64,000 bases of DNA, from assembly GCA_017404205.1 (NCBI GenBank), contig JAFRCV010000013.1, forward strand, positions 62,001-126,000, read 5' to 3'. Made by a program: the position numbers and the translations under genes. The DNA comes from Erysipelotrichaceae bacterium (lineage in GTDB: Bacteria; Bacillota_I; Bacilli_A; Erysipelotrichales; Erysipelotrichaceae). The notes beneath the pieces were generated by a model, which was not told where the DNA came from, did no database searches, and saw only the letters and a list, made by a program, of their open reading frames with translations. Below are positions 46,027 to 55,159 of the stretch, piece by piece; position 1 is the stretch's first letter; every line of letters starts with the position of its first letter.

Positions 46027-47064
46027 ATGCTAAAAGAAATAAAGCTAAGCAAGCAAAGAGTTGAAGAGATTAATAATAGTTTAAAAAATGTTCATGTTGT
46101 GACAATTGGTGATATATGCTTAGACTATTATGCATATGCTGATATGAAAATATCAGAATTATCTCGAGAGACTCCTCATCACCCACTTCCAATTGTTAAA
46201 GAAATATTTGCATTAGGTGGCGGAGGAAATGTTGTTAATAACATTAATACATTAAGAGTTGGAAAATTAACGCCAGTATCAATCATCGGCAATGACTGGC
46301 GTGGATTCATTGTTGAAAAATATTTGAATGATTACGGTTTTGATACAAGTCATATTATCAAAAGTAATAATTTTACAACTACTTGTTATCTAAAACCAAT
46401 GCGTACAGGAATTTCAAAAGTAGTATATGAAGATCCTCGTCTTGATTTTGAAAATCGTTCAACATTAAATAGTGAAGATGAAGAAAGATTGATAAATCAA
46501 ATTGATGATGCTTGTAGGGATTGCGATGTAATTGCTGTATCAGATCAAGTTAGATGTGGCATCGTAACTGCAAGAGTGCGTGAGAGAATTAATTATTGGG
46601 CTAAATATAAAAAAGTAATAGTTGATAGCAGAGACCATGCAAGTGATTATGATGGTGTAATTGTTAAGCCAAATGAAGTTGAGGCTGCAATAATAATTGG
46701 CAAAGATATTAGCAATCTTAATTTAACGATTGATGATTATGCTCAAATAGGAAAACAACTTCATGAAAAAAACAAATGTCCTGCTATTGTAACACTAGGC
46801 GAACTTGGCGCATTGTGGTGTGATGATGATGGAGAAACACTTGCACCAACAATTAAAGCGACAGGTGAAATTGATATATGTGGTGCTGGCGATACATTCT
46901 TATCAGCATTAGCTAGTGCATATGGAGCTGGTGCAAGTGGGGCAGAAGCAATTGCTTATGGAAATATTGCATCTGGAGTAACAATTAAAAAAATAGGAAT
47001 GACAGGTACTGCAAGTCAAGAAGAAATATTAAATAAATTCAAGGAGTATTACGAACATGACTAG
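46027..47064 (+). CDS. PfkB-family sugar kinase, heptose-7-phosphate-kinase-like
   Basis: The 345-aa protein has the PfkB/ribokinase fold. It contains VVTIGDICLDYYAYADMKIS, the GGGGNVVNNINTL sugar-binding glycines, and DICGAGDTFLSALASA with the catalytic Asp of GAGD. The opening resembles the kinase domain of HldE/RfaE. In Gram-negative bacteria those enzymes make heptose-1,7-bisphosphate for LPS; this cell appears Gram-positive-like, so another product is implied. It overlaps the HAD-SIS fusion gene by 8 bases. Confidence 0.82.
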   Translation: MLKEIKLSKQRVEEINNSLKNVHVVTIGDICLDYYAYADMKISELSRETPHHPLPIVKEIFALGGGGNVVNNINTLRVGKLTPVSIIGNDWRGFIVEKYLNDYGFDTSHIIKSNNFTTTCYLKPMRTGISKVVYEDPRLDFENRSTLNSEDEERLINQIDDACRDCDVIAVSDQVRCGIVTARVRERINYWAKYKKVIVDSRDHASDYDGVIVKPNEVEAAIIIGKDISNLNLTIDDYAQIGKQLHEKNKCPAIVTLGELGALWCDDDGETLAPTIKATGEIDICGAGDTFLSALASAYGAGASGAEAIAYGNIASGVTIKKIGMTGTASQEEILNKFKEYYEHD

Positions 47065-48523
47065 ACAATTTGAAGTAATGAACAAAGATGCTCATGTAAA
47101 TGGAAAAATAAAAGCAGCAATCTTTGATTTTGATGGAACTTTTTCAACATTACGTTGTGGATGGGAAAAGGTAATGCGTCCATTGATGTTAGAAGAAATA
47201 TCAGGTGGCAAAGCTGAAGATGCTAGTCTAGAACTTCAAAGAGAAGTTGATGACTATATTGATCAATCTACTGGTATTCAAACTGTTTATCAAATGCAAT
47301 GGCTGATGGAGCAAGCTACTAAAGAAGGCAACAATCCTTTAAATCATGATGAATGGTGGTACAAAGAAAGATATAATGAACGCTTAATGGAACAGGTTTC
47401 TGTAAGATTAGATAGACTTGAAAAAGGTTTAGATTCACCAAAACAGTATCTAATCAAGGGCGCAGTTGATTTTCTATTAGAACTAAAAAATAATGGCATT
47501 GATTTATATCTTGCTAGTGGCACAGATAACAAAGATGTGCAAAGGGAAGCAAGAACATTAGGAGTTGATTCATACTTTACATTAATCAAAGGTGCACCAG
47601 AACATATGGCAGCATGTTCAAAAGAAGCTGTCATTAAAATGATTCTTGAAGAAAAGAATATTAAAGGTGAAGAATTATTACTTGTTGGTGATGGTAAAGT
47701 TGAAGTGGCATTAGGCAAAGAAGCTGGTGGATATGCAATTGGTGCTGCAACAAATGAGGAAAGTTTGCAAGGCGTAAATGAAATTAAAAAAGCACGTTTA
47801 ATCAAAGCTGGTGCTGATGCCATTGTTGGTGATTTCTCAGAACTTAATAATTTAATGTCATGGTTAGGATATGCAAAGCCATTTAAAGAAACAACAAATA
47901 AATTTATTGATGATTTCTTTGAAAGACACAATCGTTTTGTAGATTTAAGAGGTAACTTAGAAAAAGCAATTCATCTATTTGTTGAAACATATAGAAATGG
48001 GAATAAGATTCTATTATGCGGAAATGGTGGAAGTGCTAGCGATGCTGATCATATTACTGGTGAATTATTAAAAGGCTTCTTATATAAAAGACCATTAAAT
48101 GAAGAATTAAAGAATAAATTAAAAGAATTTGAAAATGGTGAAGAATTAGCTAATAAACTACAATGTGGTTTACCAGCTATAGCACTAACAAATCATAGCG
48201 CATTATTAAGTGCCTTCGCTAATGATGTTGATCCTGAGATGGTATATGCTCAACAAGTAGTAGGACTAGGAAAAAAAGGCGATTTACTTGTTGGTATATC
48301 AACTTCAGGCAATGCTAAAAATGTTGATTTGGCAATGAAAACTGCTAAAGCACTTGGATTAAATACACTTGGCTTAACAGGTAAAGATGGTGGCAAGCTT
48401 AAAAAGACAAGTGATATATGTTTAATAGCTCCAGAAAAAGAAACATATCTAATTCAAGAATGTCATATATGTTTCTATCATCTATTATGTGCCGCATGTG
48501 AAATGGAAATGTTTGAAAGATAG
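47057..48523 (+). CDS. HAD phosphatase fused to a GmhA-like SIS isomerase
   Basis: The 488-aa fusion begins with a HAD domain (AAIFDFDGTFS, nucleophile D24 and D26; later LLVGDGKVEVALG). From about residue 295 it has a SIS domain of the phosphoheptose-isomerase type (ILLCGNGGSASDADHITGEL and VGLGKKGDLLVGISTSGNAK). GmhA converts sedoheptulose-7-phosphate to heptose-7-phosphate; GmhB-like HAD enzymes remove a phosphate. With the upstream kinase it makes a complete isomerase-kinase-phosphatase set on two genes. A 35-residue insertion rich in Glu/Asn/Lys (FLYKRPLNEELKNKLKEF) follows the SIS loop. The sugar is not known. Confidence 0.82.
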   Translation: MTRQFEVMNKDAHVNGKIKAAIFDFDGTFSTLRCGWEKVMRPLMLEEISGGKAEDASLELQREVDDYIDQSTGIQTVYQMQWLMEQATKEGNNPLNHDEWWYKERYNERLMEQVSVRLDRLEKGLDSPKQYLIKGAVDFLLELKNNGIDLYLASGTDNKDVQREARTLGVDSYFTLIKGAPEHMAACSKEAVIKMILEEKNIKGEELLLVGDGKVEVALGKEAGGYAIGAATNEESLQGVNEIKKARLIKAGADAIVGDFSELNNLMSWLGYAKPFKETTNKFIDDFFERHNRFVDLRGNLEKAIHLFVETYRNGNKILLCGNGGSASDADHITGELLKGFLYKRPLNEELKNKLKEFENGEELANKLQCGLPAIALTNHSALLSAFANDVDPEMVYAQQVVGLGKKGDLLVGISTSGNAKNVDLAMKTAKALGLNTLGLTGKDGGKLKKTSDICLIAPEKETYLIQECHICFYHLLCAACEMEMFER

Positions 48524-48524
48524 T

Positions 48525-49223
48525 ATGAACAAAAAATATGTAGCAATTAAAAAAGCATTAGAAGTATCAAAGAAATGCTACGATGCCGTTAAAGCCAATA
48601 TTAAAGTTGGTGTCAGTGAACAAGATTTATACAATGTGGTTGCTAATACAATTAAAAAATATGGCGCTGGACATTGTGATGAATTCATCGGTGACTTTGT
48701 GTGCGGCGAAAGAACTGGTGATATTGGAGGAGATCCAAGCGACAAAAAAATGAAGATGGGTGATTTATTTATCCTTGACTTATCAATAAAATATGATGGC
48801 TATTGGTCTGATACCTGCCGAACATTCTTCTTGGGCGAACCAACTGATGAACAAAGAAAAGCCTACGATGCAATTATTCGTGCACAATATGTTGGAAAAC
48901 TAGTAGCTAGAACAGGTGTTAAAGCTTGTGAAATTAAAAAAGTGATGGAAGATTTCTTAACATCTCAAGGCTTTGGTGGACTAATGCCTCATCATGCAGG
49001 ACATTCAGTAGGTGAACTTCCATTCCAAGAGCCTGTATTTAAAATGGATTGTGATACACCTATTAGTAAGGGCGATGTAATTACGCTTGAACCTGGACTT
49101 TATTTTAAAGATAAATGGGGAATGCGAATAGAAAATAATTACATTGTTCATGAAGATTATTTAGAAGATATATTCATATACAGTAAAAAAATTGAAGATT
49201 TTATAATCAAGGGGGATAAATAA
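48525..49223 (+). CDS. M24-family metallopeptidase (Xaa-Pro dipeptidase / Met aminopeptidase fold)
   Basis: The 232-aa protein (start 48525, 1 base after the upstream stop) has the pita-bread metal ligands: FILDLSIKYDGYWSDTCRTF (two Asp), HHAGHSVG (His), ITLEPGLY (Glu) and MRIENNY (Glu). It is shorter than Xaa-Pro dipeptidases, lacking their N-terminal domain, and lacks obvious methionine aminopeptidase features. Its place in a sugar operon is unusual; it may cleave an amino-acid-linked sugar or act on another substrate with the same fold. It is followed directly by an enolase-superfamily gene. Confidence 0.8.
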   Translation: MNKKYVAIKKALEVSKKCYDAVKANIKVGVSEQDLYNVVANTIKKYGAGHCDEFIGDFVCGERTGDIGGDPSDKKMKMGDLFILDLSIKYDGYWSDTCRTFFLGEPTDEQRKAYDAIIRAQYVGKLVARTGVKACEIKKVMEDFLTSQGFGGLMPHHAGHSVGELPFQEPVFKMDCDTPISKGDVITLEPGLYFKDKWGMRIENNYIVHEDYLEDIFIYSKKIEDFIIKGDK

Positions 49224-50345
49224 ATGAAGATTACTGATGTTGAAACTATAATTGTAAGGCAACCTGGAGGTATTACTTTAATTGGTGATGGAACACAAGA
49301 TACTTGTATTATTCTTGTTCATACTGATGCAGGTATAACTGGTGCTGCTGAAGTTGATTCTGCTCCATATGTATTAAAATCAATTATTGAAATGCCTGCT
49401 TCTCATCAAGCTTGCCAAGGACTTAGAGATTTAGTAGTAGGCGAAGATCCATTTGATGTTGAAAAAATTTGGAATAAAATGTATGAATTCGCTTATTATC
49501 ATGGTAGAGCAGCAGCAGTAATTCACGCAATGAGCGGTATTGATAACGCCATCTGGGATATTATGGGTAAAGCTACAGGTTTACCTTGTCATAAATTATT
49601 AGGCGGTGCTTATCGAAGCGAAATACCTGCTTATATTTCTATCTTGATGCCTTCAACTGTTGAAGAAGTAAAAGCTTTAGTAGCTCATCATATGAAAGAA
49701 GGATATTGTGGTATTAAATTTGGTTGGGGCAATCTTGGCCAAAATATCAATAAAGATATCGAATTAGTAAAAGCTGCTAGAGAAGCTTTGGGACCAGACA
49801 AAATATTGATGATCGATATTGCCATGGCTTGGAATGATTACAAGGTTGCTTTAAAAGCTTGTAAAGAATTTGAAAAATATAATGTATATTGGGTAGAAGA
49901 ACCATTTAGAGTTGATAGAGAAAAAGATTTTGTTAAATTAAGAGATAACACATCATTAAATATTTCAACTGGTGAAGAATTCTTCTCTTTTGAAGAATTT
50001 AGAAGCTATATTGATTCTGGTGCTTGTGATATTATTCAACCAGATATTTCTAGATGTGGCGGTTTAACTGTCGCAAGAAAAGTTAGAGATTATGCTTATC
50101 CAAAAGGTGTTAGAGTTGTTCCGCATAACTTTAAATCTGGTTTATTATTGTCAGCTACATTACAATTCATAGCTACAATTCCTAATGCATTATTCTTAGA
50201 ATACTGTGGACAAGAAACAGTATTAAGTAGAAATTTAATCAAAGATCCAATTGAAGCTGTAAATGGTACTGTTAAAATACCTACTAAACCAGGCATGGGC
50301 TTTGAACTTGAATGGGATACAATAAATAAATATAGAGTAGACTAA
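49224..50345 (+). CDS. Enolase-superfamily sugar-acid dehydratase, copy 1
   Basis: The 373-aa protein is of the mandelate racemase/muconate lactonizing branch. N-terminal capping domain (VHTDAGITGAAEVDS), then barrel motifs GIKFGWG (Lys), MIDIAMAWND (Asp ligand), YWVEEPF (Glu ligand), STGEEF (Glu ligand), QPDISRCGG (Asp) and VVPHNF (His of the His-Asp dyad). Such enzymes dehydrate aldonic or uronic acids to 2-keto-3-deoxy acids. It abuts the M24 gene, is separated from a zinc dehydrogenase by 1 base, and has a paralog at 51383. The exact sugar acid is unknown. Confidence 0.88.
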   Translation: MKITDVETIIVRQPGGITLIGDGTQDTCIILVHTDAGITGAAEVDSAPYVLKSIIEMPASHQACQGLRDLVVGEDPFDVEKIWNKMYEFAYYHGRAAAVIHAMSGIDNAIWDIMGKATGLPCHKLLGGAYRSEIPAYISILMPSTVEEVKALVAHHMKEGYCGIKFGWGNLGQNINKDIELVKAAREALGPDKILMIDIAMAWNDYKVALKACKEFEKYNVYWVEEPFRVDREKDFVKLRDNTSLNISTGEEFFSFEEFRSYIDSGACDIIQPDISRCGGLTVARKVRDYAYPKGVRVVPHNFKSGLLLSATLQFIATIPNALFLEYCGQETVLSRNLIKDPIEAVNGTVKIPTKPGMGFELEWDTINKYRVD

Positions 50346-50346
50346 T

Positions 50347-51381
50347 ATGAAAGCTGTAGTTTTTGAAGACATTAATAAATTACAACTACATAATGATTAT
50401 CCAAAACCAGAATGTAAAAAAGGTTGGGTCATTATTAAGGTAATGGCTGCCGGTGTTTGTGCAACCGATTTGGATATTGTTGCTGGTGATTTTGGTAATC
50501 CACCAGTGGTTATTGGACATGAAATATGTGGAGATATTGTTGAAGTAGGTGAAGGCGTCAAAAACTTTAAAGTAGGAGATAGAGTAGTTGTTGAAACAGT
50601 TGTGAAGTCTTGTGGTCATTGTGAATATTGTCTAAATGGAAATAAACATTTATGTAAAGATGCTATTGAAATTGGTTTTCCAAATATTGATGGTGGTTAT
50701 GAACAGTATACAACATGCCCAGAAAGCTGTTTACATAAGCTTAAAGACAACATTTCATATGATGAAGGTGGCATACTTGAAGCAGTTCTTTGTCCATATG
50801 GCTTAATCTATCGTTATGGTATTAAAGAAAATGAAATAGTCTTTATTCAAGGAACTGGTGTTGCAGGATTGTCATTTATTCAGACTGTTAAAATGTATAA
50901 TCCTAAAAAAATTATTGTAGCAGTTAGAAGAAAAGAATCTGTCGATCTTGCTTATAAATATGGTGCTGATGTTGTAATCAATACTAGTGAAGAAGATTTA
51001 GAAAAACGCCTTTTAGAAGAAAGTGATGGTTTAGGACCTAGTTTATCAATTGATGCTGCTGGGGCCAAAAAAACCATTGAAGATGCTGTTAAATTAACAG
51101 CTAAAGGTGGTCGTGTTATTTTGTATGGCCTACCAAGAAGAAATACGCAAATTGATTTTCCAGTTAACGACATCATCTTAAAACAAATTACTGTTTTGGG
51201 CGGCACAAACAACGAACTTGCTTGGGATGCATTGATTGATGATGTTTCTAAAGGAAAGATTAATATTAAAGATTTTGTTTCAAAGACATTTAAACTTGAA
51301 GATTATGAAAAGGCAATTGCCTTATTAAAAGAAAGACCAAATGGTTTTATAAAAGCGGTACTTCATCCGTGGGAGGAATAA
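50347..51381 (+). CDS. Zinc-dependent sugar/alcohol dehydrogenase (MDR family)
   Basis: The 344-aa protein has the MDR zinc site GVCATDLDIVAGDF, GHEICGDIVEVGEGV and the structural-zinc cysteines C-x2-C-x2-C in SCGHCEYCLNG, then a Rossmann segment (FIQGTGVAGLSFIQTVKMYN). It resembles threonine, sorbitol or L-idonate dehydrogenases. Being between two enolase-superfamily dehydratases, it likely oxidises a sugar or a deoxy-sugar acid in their pathway. One-base spacing on both sides indicates a tight operon. Confidence 0.9.
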   Translation: MKAVVFEDINKLQLHNDYPKPECKKGWVIIKVMAAGVCATDLDIVAGDFGNPPVVIGHEICGDIVEVGEGVKNFKVGDRVVVETVVKSCGHCEYCLNGNKHLCKDAIEIGFPNIDGGYEQYTTCPESCLHKLKDNISYDEGGILEAVLCPYGLIYRYGIKENEIVFIQGTGVAGLSFIQTVKMYNPKKIIVAVRRKESVDLAYKYGADVVINTSEEDLEKRLLEESDGLGPSLSIDAAGAKKTIEDAVKLTAKGGRVILYGLPRRNTQIDFPVNDIILKQITVLGGTNNELAWDALIDDVSKGKINIKDFVSKTFKLEDYEKAIALLKERPNGFIKAVLHPWEE

Positions 51382-51382
51382 T

Positions 51383-52537
51383 ATGAAAATAACAAAAGTT
51401 GAAGCTATACCAATTAGACAAAAAGGAAAAATCGAAGCAATTAACGATTCTTCACAAGATGGAATAATCATTAAAGTTAGTACCGATGCAGGCATTGTTG
51501 GTTATGGCGAAGTTGATTCAGCCCCTTGGGTAGTTAAAGCTATCATTGAATCACCAGCTAGTCATCGTATGGCCATCGGCTTAGCTAAGATTGTTGAAGG
51601 ACAAGATCCATATGATGTTGAAAAGATTTGGAATGACATGTACAAATATTCAATCTTCTATGGACAACATGGTGTAACAATTCATGCGATGAGTGGTATT
51701 GATATTGCGATTTGGGATATTATTGGTAAAGCTGAAAATAAACCTATTTGGAAATTATTAGGCGGGCAATTCCGTGATAAAGTAAAAGCCTATGCAAGTA
51801 CTTTAATGCCATATACGCCTGAGGAAGCCTATGAAGAAACTAAGAAACATGTTGATGCTGGCTATAAGGCAATAAAACTTGGCTGGGGTGGCTTTGAACA
51901 AGATGAAAACACCCAAGTCAAATTAGTAGAAGCTGCTAGAAAAGCTGCCGGTGATGATGTTGATTTATTGTTTGATATTGGTTTTTTACCTTCAGAACAA
52001 TTAACAATCGATGCTCCAAGTAGAATTCAACTTGTGAAAAGATTTGAAAAATATCATCCATATGCAATTGAAGAAGCATTATGGCCTCATGATTATGAAG
52101 GCTATGGACGTTTATCTGAAAACACTAATACAAGAATTGTTTGTGGTGAAAATGAAACAACACTATTTGGCTTTAAACAATTGATTGAAATTGGAAAGGT
52201 TGCCTTTGTACAACCTGACATTTCTAGGTGTGGTGGTTTTACTCAAGCTAGAAAAATTGCTAGTCTTGCAGAAGCACATTCAATCAATGTTGTTCCACAT
52301 TGCTGGAGCTCTGGCATCGTAGAAGCAGCTGCTTTACATTTAATTGCTGCTATTCCAAATGCTAATTTATTAGAATATGATGTTTATCCAACACAATTAA
52401 GATTTGATATTGTTCCTGAAGATATCAAGATTAAAGATGGCTACGCCTATATCCCTGATGGACCAGGACTAGGAATAAGTGTTTCTGAAGAAGCAATTGA
52501 AAAATATAGATGTGATGATATTCCTAGAGGTGAATGA
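51383..52537 (+). CDS. Enolase-superfamily sugar-acid dehydratase, copy 2
   Basis: The 384-aa paralog of 49224-50345 has STDAGIVGYGEVDSAPW, AIKLGWGGFEQDEN (Lys), LLFDIGF (Asp), AIEEAL (Glu), VCGENET (Glu), QPDISRCGG and NVVPHCWSSG (His). The metal-ligand strand carries IEEAL in place of VEEP. Two paralogs in one operon suggest two acids or two stereo-isomers. It is followed by the HpcH/HpaI aldolase, which takes 2-keto-3-deoxy acids. Confidence 0.88.
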   Translation: MKITKVEAIPIRQKGKIEAINDSSQDGIIIKVSTDAGIVGYGEVDSAPWVVKAIIESPASHRMAIGLAKIVEGQDPYDVEKIWNDMYKYSIFYGQHGVTIHAMSGIDIAIWDIIGKAENKPIWKLLGGQFRDKVKAYASTLMPYTPEEAYEETKKHVDAGYKAIKLGWGGFEQDENTQVKLVEAARKAAGDDVDLLFDIGFLPSEQLTIDAPSRIQLVKRFEKYHPYAIEEALWPHDYEGYGRLSENTNTRIVCGENETTLFGFKQLIEIGKVAFVQPDISRCGGFTQARKIASLAEAHSINVVPHCWSSGIVEAAALHLIAAIPNANLLEYDVYPTQLRFDIVPEDIKIKDGYAYIPDGPGLGISVSEEAIEKYRCDDIPRGE

Positions 52538-52539
52538 TT

Positions 52540-53310
52540 ATGAATAAAGTAAAAGAAAAATTATTAAAAGGTGAAAGACCTATTGGTACATTTGAAGAAA
52601 CTGGTAGTCAATATGTTGTTGAAGCTCTTGGCTATACTGGACTTGATTATATTATTATTGACAATGAGCACGCACCAACTGATATTGAAACTAGTTCCAT
52701 CTCTGTTAAAAACTGCGAACTAAATGGTATGACGGCATTTGGCAGAGCTAGGGAAATATCACGTTCAGCTGTTTTAAAACTATTAGATGTTGGTGTTCAA
52801 GGATTAATCGTTCCTTATGTTAAGACAAAAGAGGAATGTGAAAAACTTGTTGGTTGGTCTAAATATCCACCAATTGGTGAAAGAGGATTTTCTACATCAA
52901 GAAAAGATGGTTTTGGTTATAAACTTGGATTATCAGTAGCTGATGAGATGAAATATTATAATGATGAAGTATTATTGATTCCTCAATGTGAAACAAAAGA
53001 TGCATTTGATCATATCGAAGAAATTGCTGCTGTCAAAGGTCTTGATGGCATCTTTATTGGTCCTTATGATTTATCGATTTCTTTGGGCATTCCAGGTGAT
53101 TTTGACAGCGATGTATTTGTAAATGCTGTTAGAAGAATAGTTAAAGCTGTACATGATCAAGGAAAATTTGTCATCATGTTTGCTGGAAACAATGACCGCG
53201 TTAAACAAGCATATGATTTGGGAATTGATTCAATTGCTTATTCATTAGACCCAGCGGTAATTATCGAAGCTTATAAAAAAATTGTAGATGATGTAAAGAA
53301 AATAAAATAA
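52540..53310 (+). CDS. HpcH/HpaI-family (class II) 2-keto-3-deoxy acid aldolase
   Basis: Start 52540 follows AGAGG by 9 bases and is preferred to the overlapping ATG at 52534. The 256-aa protein has metal and substrate motifs YIIIDNEHAPTD, FGRARE, GVQGLIVPYVKTKEE, IPQCETKDAFDHIEEIAAV and DGIFIGPYDLSISLG. Family members split 2-keto-3-deoxy acids into pyruvate and an aldehyde. It completes a dehydrogenase, dehydratase and aldolase path encoded in adjacent genes. Nothing is missing in the active site as far as I can see. Confidence 0.9.
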   Translation: MNKVKEKLLKGERPIGTFEETGSQYVVEALGYTGLDYIIIDNEHAPTDIETSSISVKNCELNGMTAFGRAREISRSAVLKLLDVGVQGLIVPYVKTKEECEKLVGWSKYPPIGERGFSTSRKDGFGYKLGLSVADEMKYYNDEVLLIPQCETKDAFDHIEEIAAVKGLDGIFIGPYDLSISLGIPGDFDSDVFVNAVRRIVKAVHDQGKFVIMFAGNNDRVKQAYDLGIDSIAYSLDPAVIIEAYKKIVDDVKKIK

Positions 53311-53320
53311 AGGATAATTT

Positions 53321-54184
53321 ATGAACTATACAATTACTAATGAAAAATTAAGTATAACTATTGATTCTTATGGAAGTCAACTGTTGAGCATAAAAACAAA
53401 TGATGGACATGAATATATGTGGCAAAGAGATGAAAAATATTGGAAAGAAAGTGCACCGGTTATTTTTCCTTTTGTCGCTAGGCTTGTTGATAAGACATAT
53501 TATATTGATGGCAAAAAATATGTGATGGACAATCATGGCTTTGCTAGAAATCAAGAATATGAAGTAGAAAAGATAAGCGATAACGAAATAATCTTTTCCA
53601 TCAATGAAAACGAAGAAACATTAAAAGCTTATCCAAGAAAATTTCAGTTTTCACTTATTTATAAATTAGTAGATAACAAATTATATATAACTTATAAAGT
53701 TGTAAATAATGATGACAAAATGATGTATTTTGGACTTGGTGGTCATCCAGGATTCAATGTTCCTTTAAAAGAAGGACTAACATTTGAAGATTATTATATT
53801 GAGTATGAAACTTGTGACACTCAAAAAGTAATTTTTACTGATACTTGTTTTGTTGATAAGATAGTTCCTTATAAATTAGATAATAAACGTATTTATTTAA
53901 AGCATAACATCTTTGATGATGATGCGATAGTTTTAAAAGGTGGACATAAGGCAACATTAAAAACAGATAAAGATAATCGACTTGTAACAATTAATTATCC
54001 TAATATGGATTATTTCGGAATATGGCACCGTGTTAAATCAGATGCGCCTTATGTGTGCCTTGAACCTTGGCTTAGCCTTCCAGCTAAAAAGGAAGGTGAG
54101 ACAGTATTTGAAAGTGAAGAAGGATTAATACATCTTAAACCAAATGATGTATATGAAAATACTTATTCAATTGAAATAGAGTAG
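53321..54184 (+). CDS. LacX/YeaD-type aldose-1-epimerase family protein
   Basis: The 287-aa protein has the galactose-mutarotase fold: IDSYGSQLLSIKTNDGHEYM, SAPVIFPFVARL, DNHGFARNQEYEVE (catalytic-type His), GGHPGFNVPL and YVCLEPW (Glu). LacX-type proteins are small mutarotase relatives found with sugar operons. Probably interconverts anomers of the released sugar before the dehydrogenase. It lies 11 bases after the aldolase and 8 before the permease gene. Confidence 0.85.
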   Translation: MNYTITNEKLSITIDSYGSQLLSIKTNDGHEYMWQRDEKYWKESAPVIFPFVARLVDKTYYIDGKKYVMDNHGFARNQEYEVEKISDNEIIFSINENEETLKAYPRKFQFSLIYKLVDNKLYITYKVVNNDDKMMYFGLGGHPGFNVPLKEGLTFEDYYIEYETCDTQKVIFTDTCFVDKIVPYKLDNKRIYLKHNIFDDDAIVLKGGHKATLKTDKDNRLVTINYPNMDYFGIWHRVKSDAPYVCLEPWLSLPAKKEGETVFESEEGLIHLKPNDVYENTYSIEIE

Positions 54185-54192
54185 GAGGAAAT

Positions 54193-55149
54193 ATGGCAAA
54201 ATACATATTAAAAAGAGCAATACTTTTAATACCAACATTGTTTGTTGTTATAACATTAGTATTCGCTTTGATGAGACTTACTCCTGGTACGCCTGCAACA
54301 GTTATATTGGCGCAAAGGGGTGAAGCAATATCAGAAGAAAATATTGAAATAATTGAAGAGGAACTTGGATTAAACGATCCAATTTATGTTCAATATTTCG
54401 ATTATGTCAAAGGCATAGTTACTGGCAATTGGGGAAATTCATATTTTACTGAAAAGCCAGTATTCCAAAACATACTTGATGTATGGGAGCCATCAATACT
54501 AATAACATTATTTTCAATAACGATAACAGTATTGATTGCGATACCTTTAGGAATCTTAACAGCCATCCATCGTAATACAGCATTAGACTTTATTGCTTCA
54601 GTAATGGCGATGATTTCGATGTCTATACCTGTATTTTGTTTTGGACTAATAATGTCATATCTATTTGGGTTTAAGATCAAGATATTTCCAACAAATTCTT
54701 ATTTCTGGATAAAGGAAGGAAATGTATTGAATTCAATTAGACATATCCTACTTCCTAGTATTGTTTTAGGATTAAGCCATGTTGGCAGCATGCTAAGATT
54801 CACAAGATCAACAATGCTAGATGTTTTAAGCCAAGACTATATTAGAACTGCTAAAGCTAAAGGTTTACCTAGAAGAAAGATATATTATAAACACGCTTTA
54901 AAAAACACCATGTCAACAGTTGCTACGCTTGTTGTTAACTCAATTGTTGTAATGCTTGGTGGTTCAACAATTACAGAAAAAGTATTTAATATTAATGGCA
55001 TGGGTACTTTAGCATTAAAAGCTTTAAATGACCGTGACTATCAACAAGAACAAGCGATCGTCTTGTTGATGGCCTTTATCTTCTTGGGTGTTTCTTTGTT
55101 AATGGATGTTTTCTATAAGTTATTAGATCCAAGAATTGAATATGAATAG
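54193..55149 (+). CDS. ABC transporter permease, DppB/OppB type
   Basis: The 318-aa membrane protein has about six TM helices, an N-terminal YILKRAILLIPTLFVVITLV, the family motif RLTPGTPATVILAQRG and the cytoplasmic EAA-like loop YIRTAKAKGLPRRKIYYKHA. It forms one half of the channel with the next gene. Substrates of this family are peptides or oligosaccharides; the operon suggests an oligosaccharide. GGAGG ribosome-binding site. Confidence 0.93.
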   Translation: MAKYILKRAILLIPTLFVVITLVFALMRLTPGTPATVILAQRGEAISEENIEIIEEELGLNDPIYVQYFDYVKGIVTGNWGNSYFTEKPVFQNILDVWEPSILITLFSITITVLIAIPLGILTAIHRNTALDFIASVMAMISMSIPVFCFGLIMSYLFGFKIKIFPTNSYFWIKEGNVLNSIRHILLPSIVLGLSHVGSMLRFTRSTMLDVLSQDYIRTAKAKGLPRRKIYYKHALKNTMSTVATLVVNSIVVMLGGSTITEKVFNINGMGTLALKALNDRDYQQEQAIVLLMAFIFLGVSLLMDVFYKLLDPRIEYE

Positions 55150-55159
55150 AGGTGGCAAT

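Noticed and set aside
46027-48523. Naming these genes hldE and gmhA
   Set aside because: Only the kinase half of HldE is present, the SIS domain is fused to HAD, and no LPS context exists, so a symbol would overstate the function.
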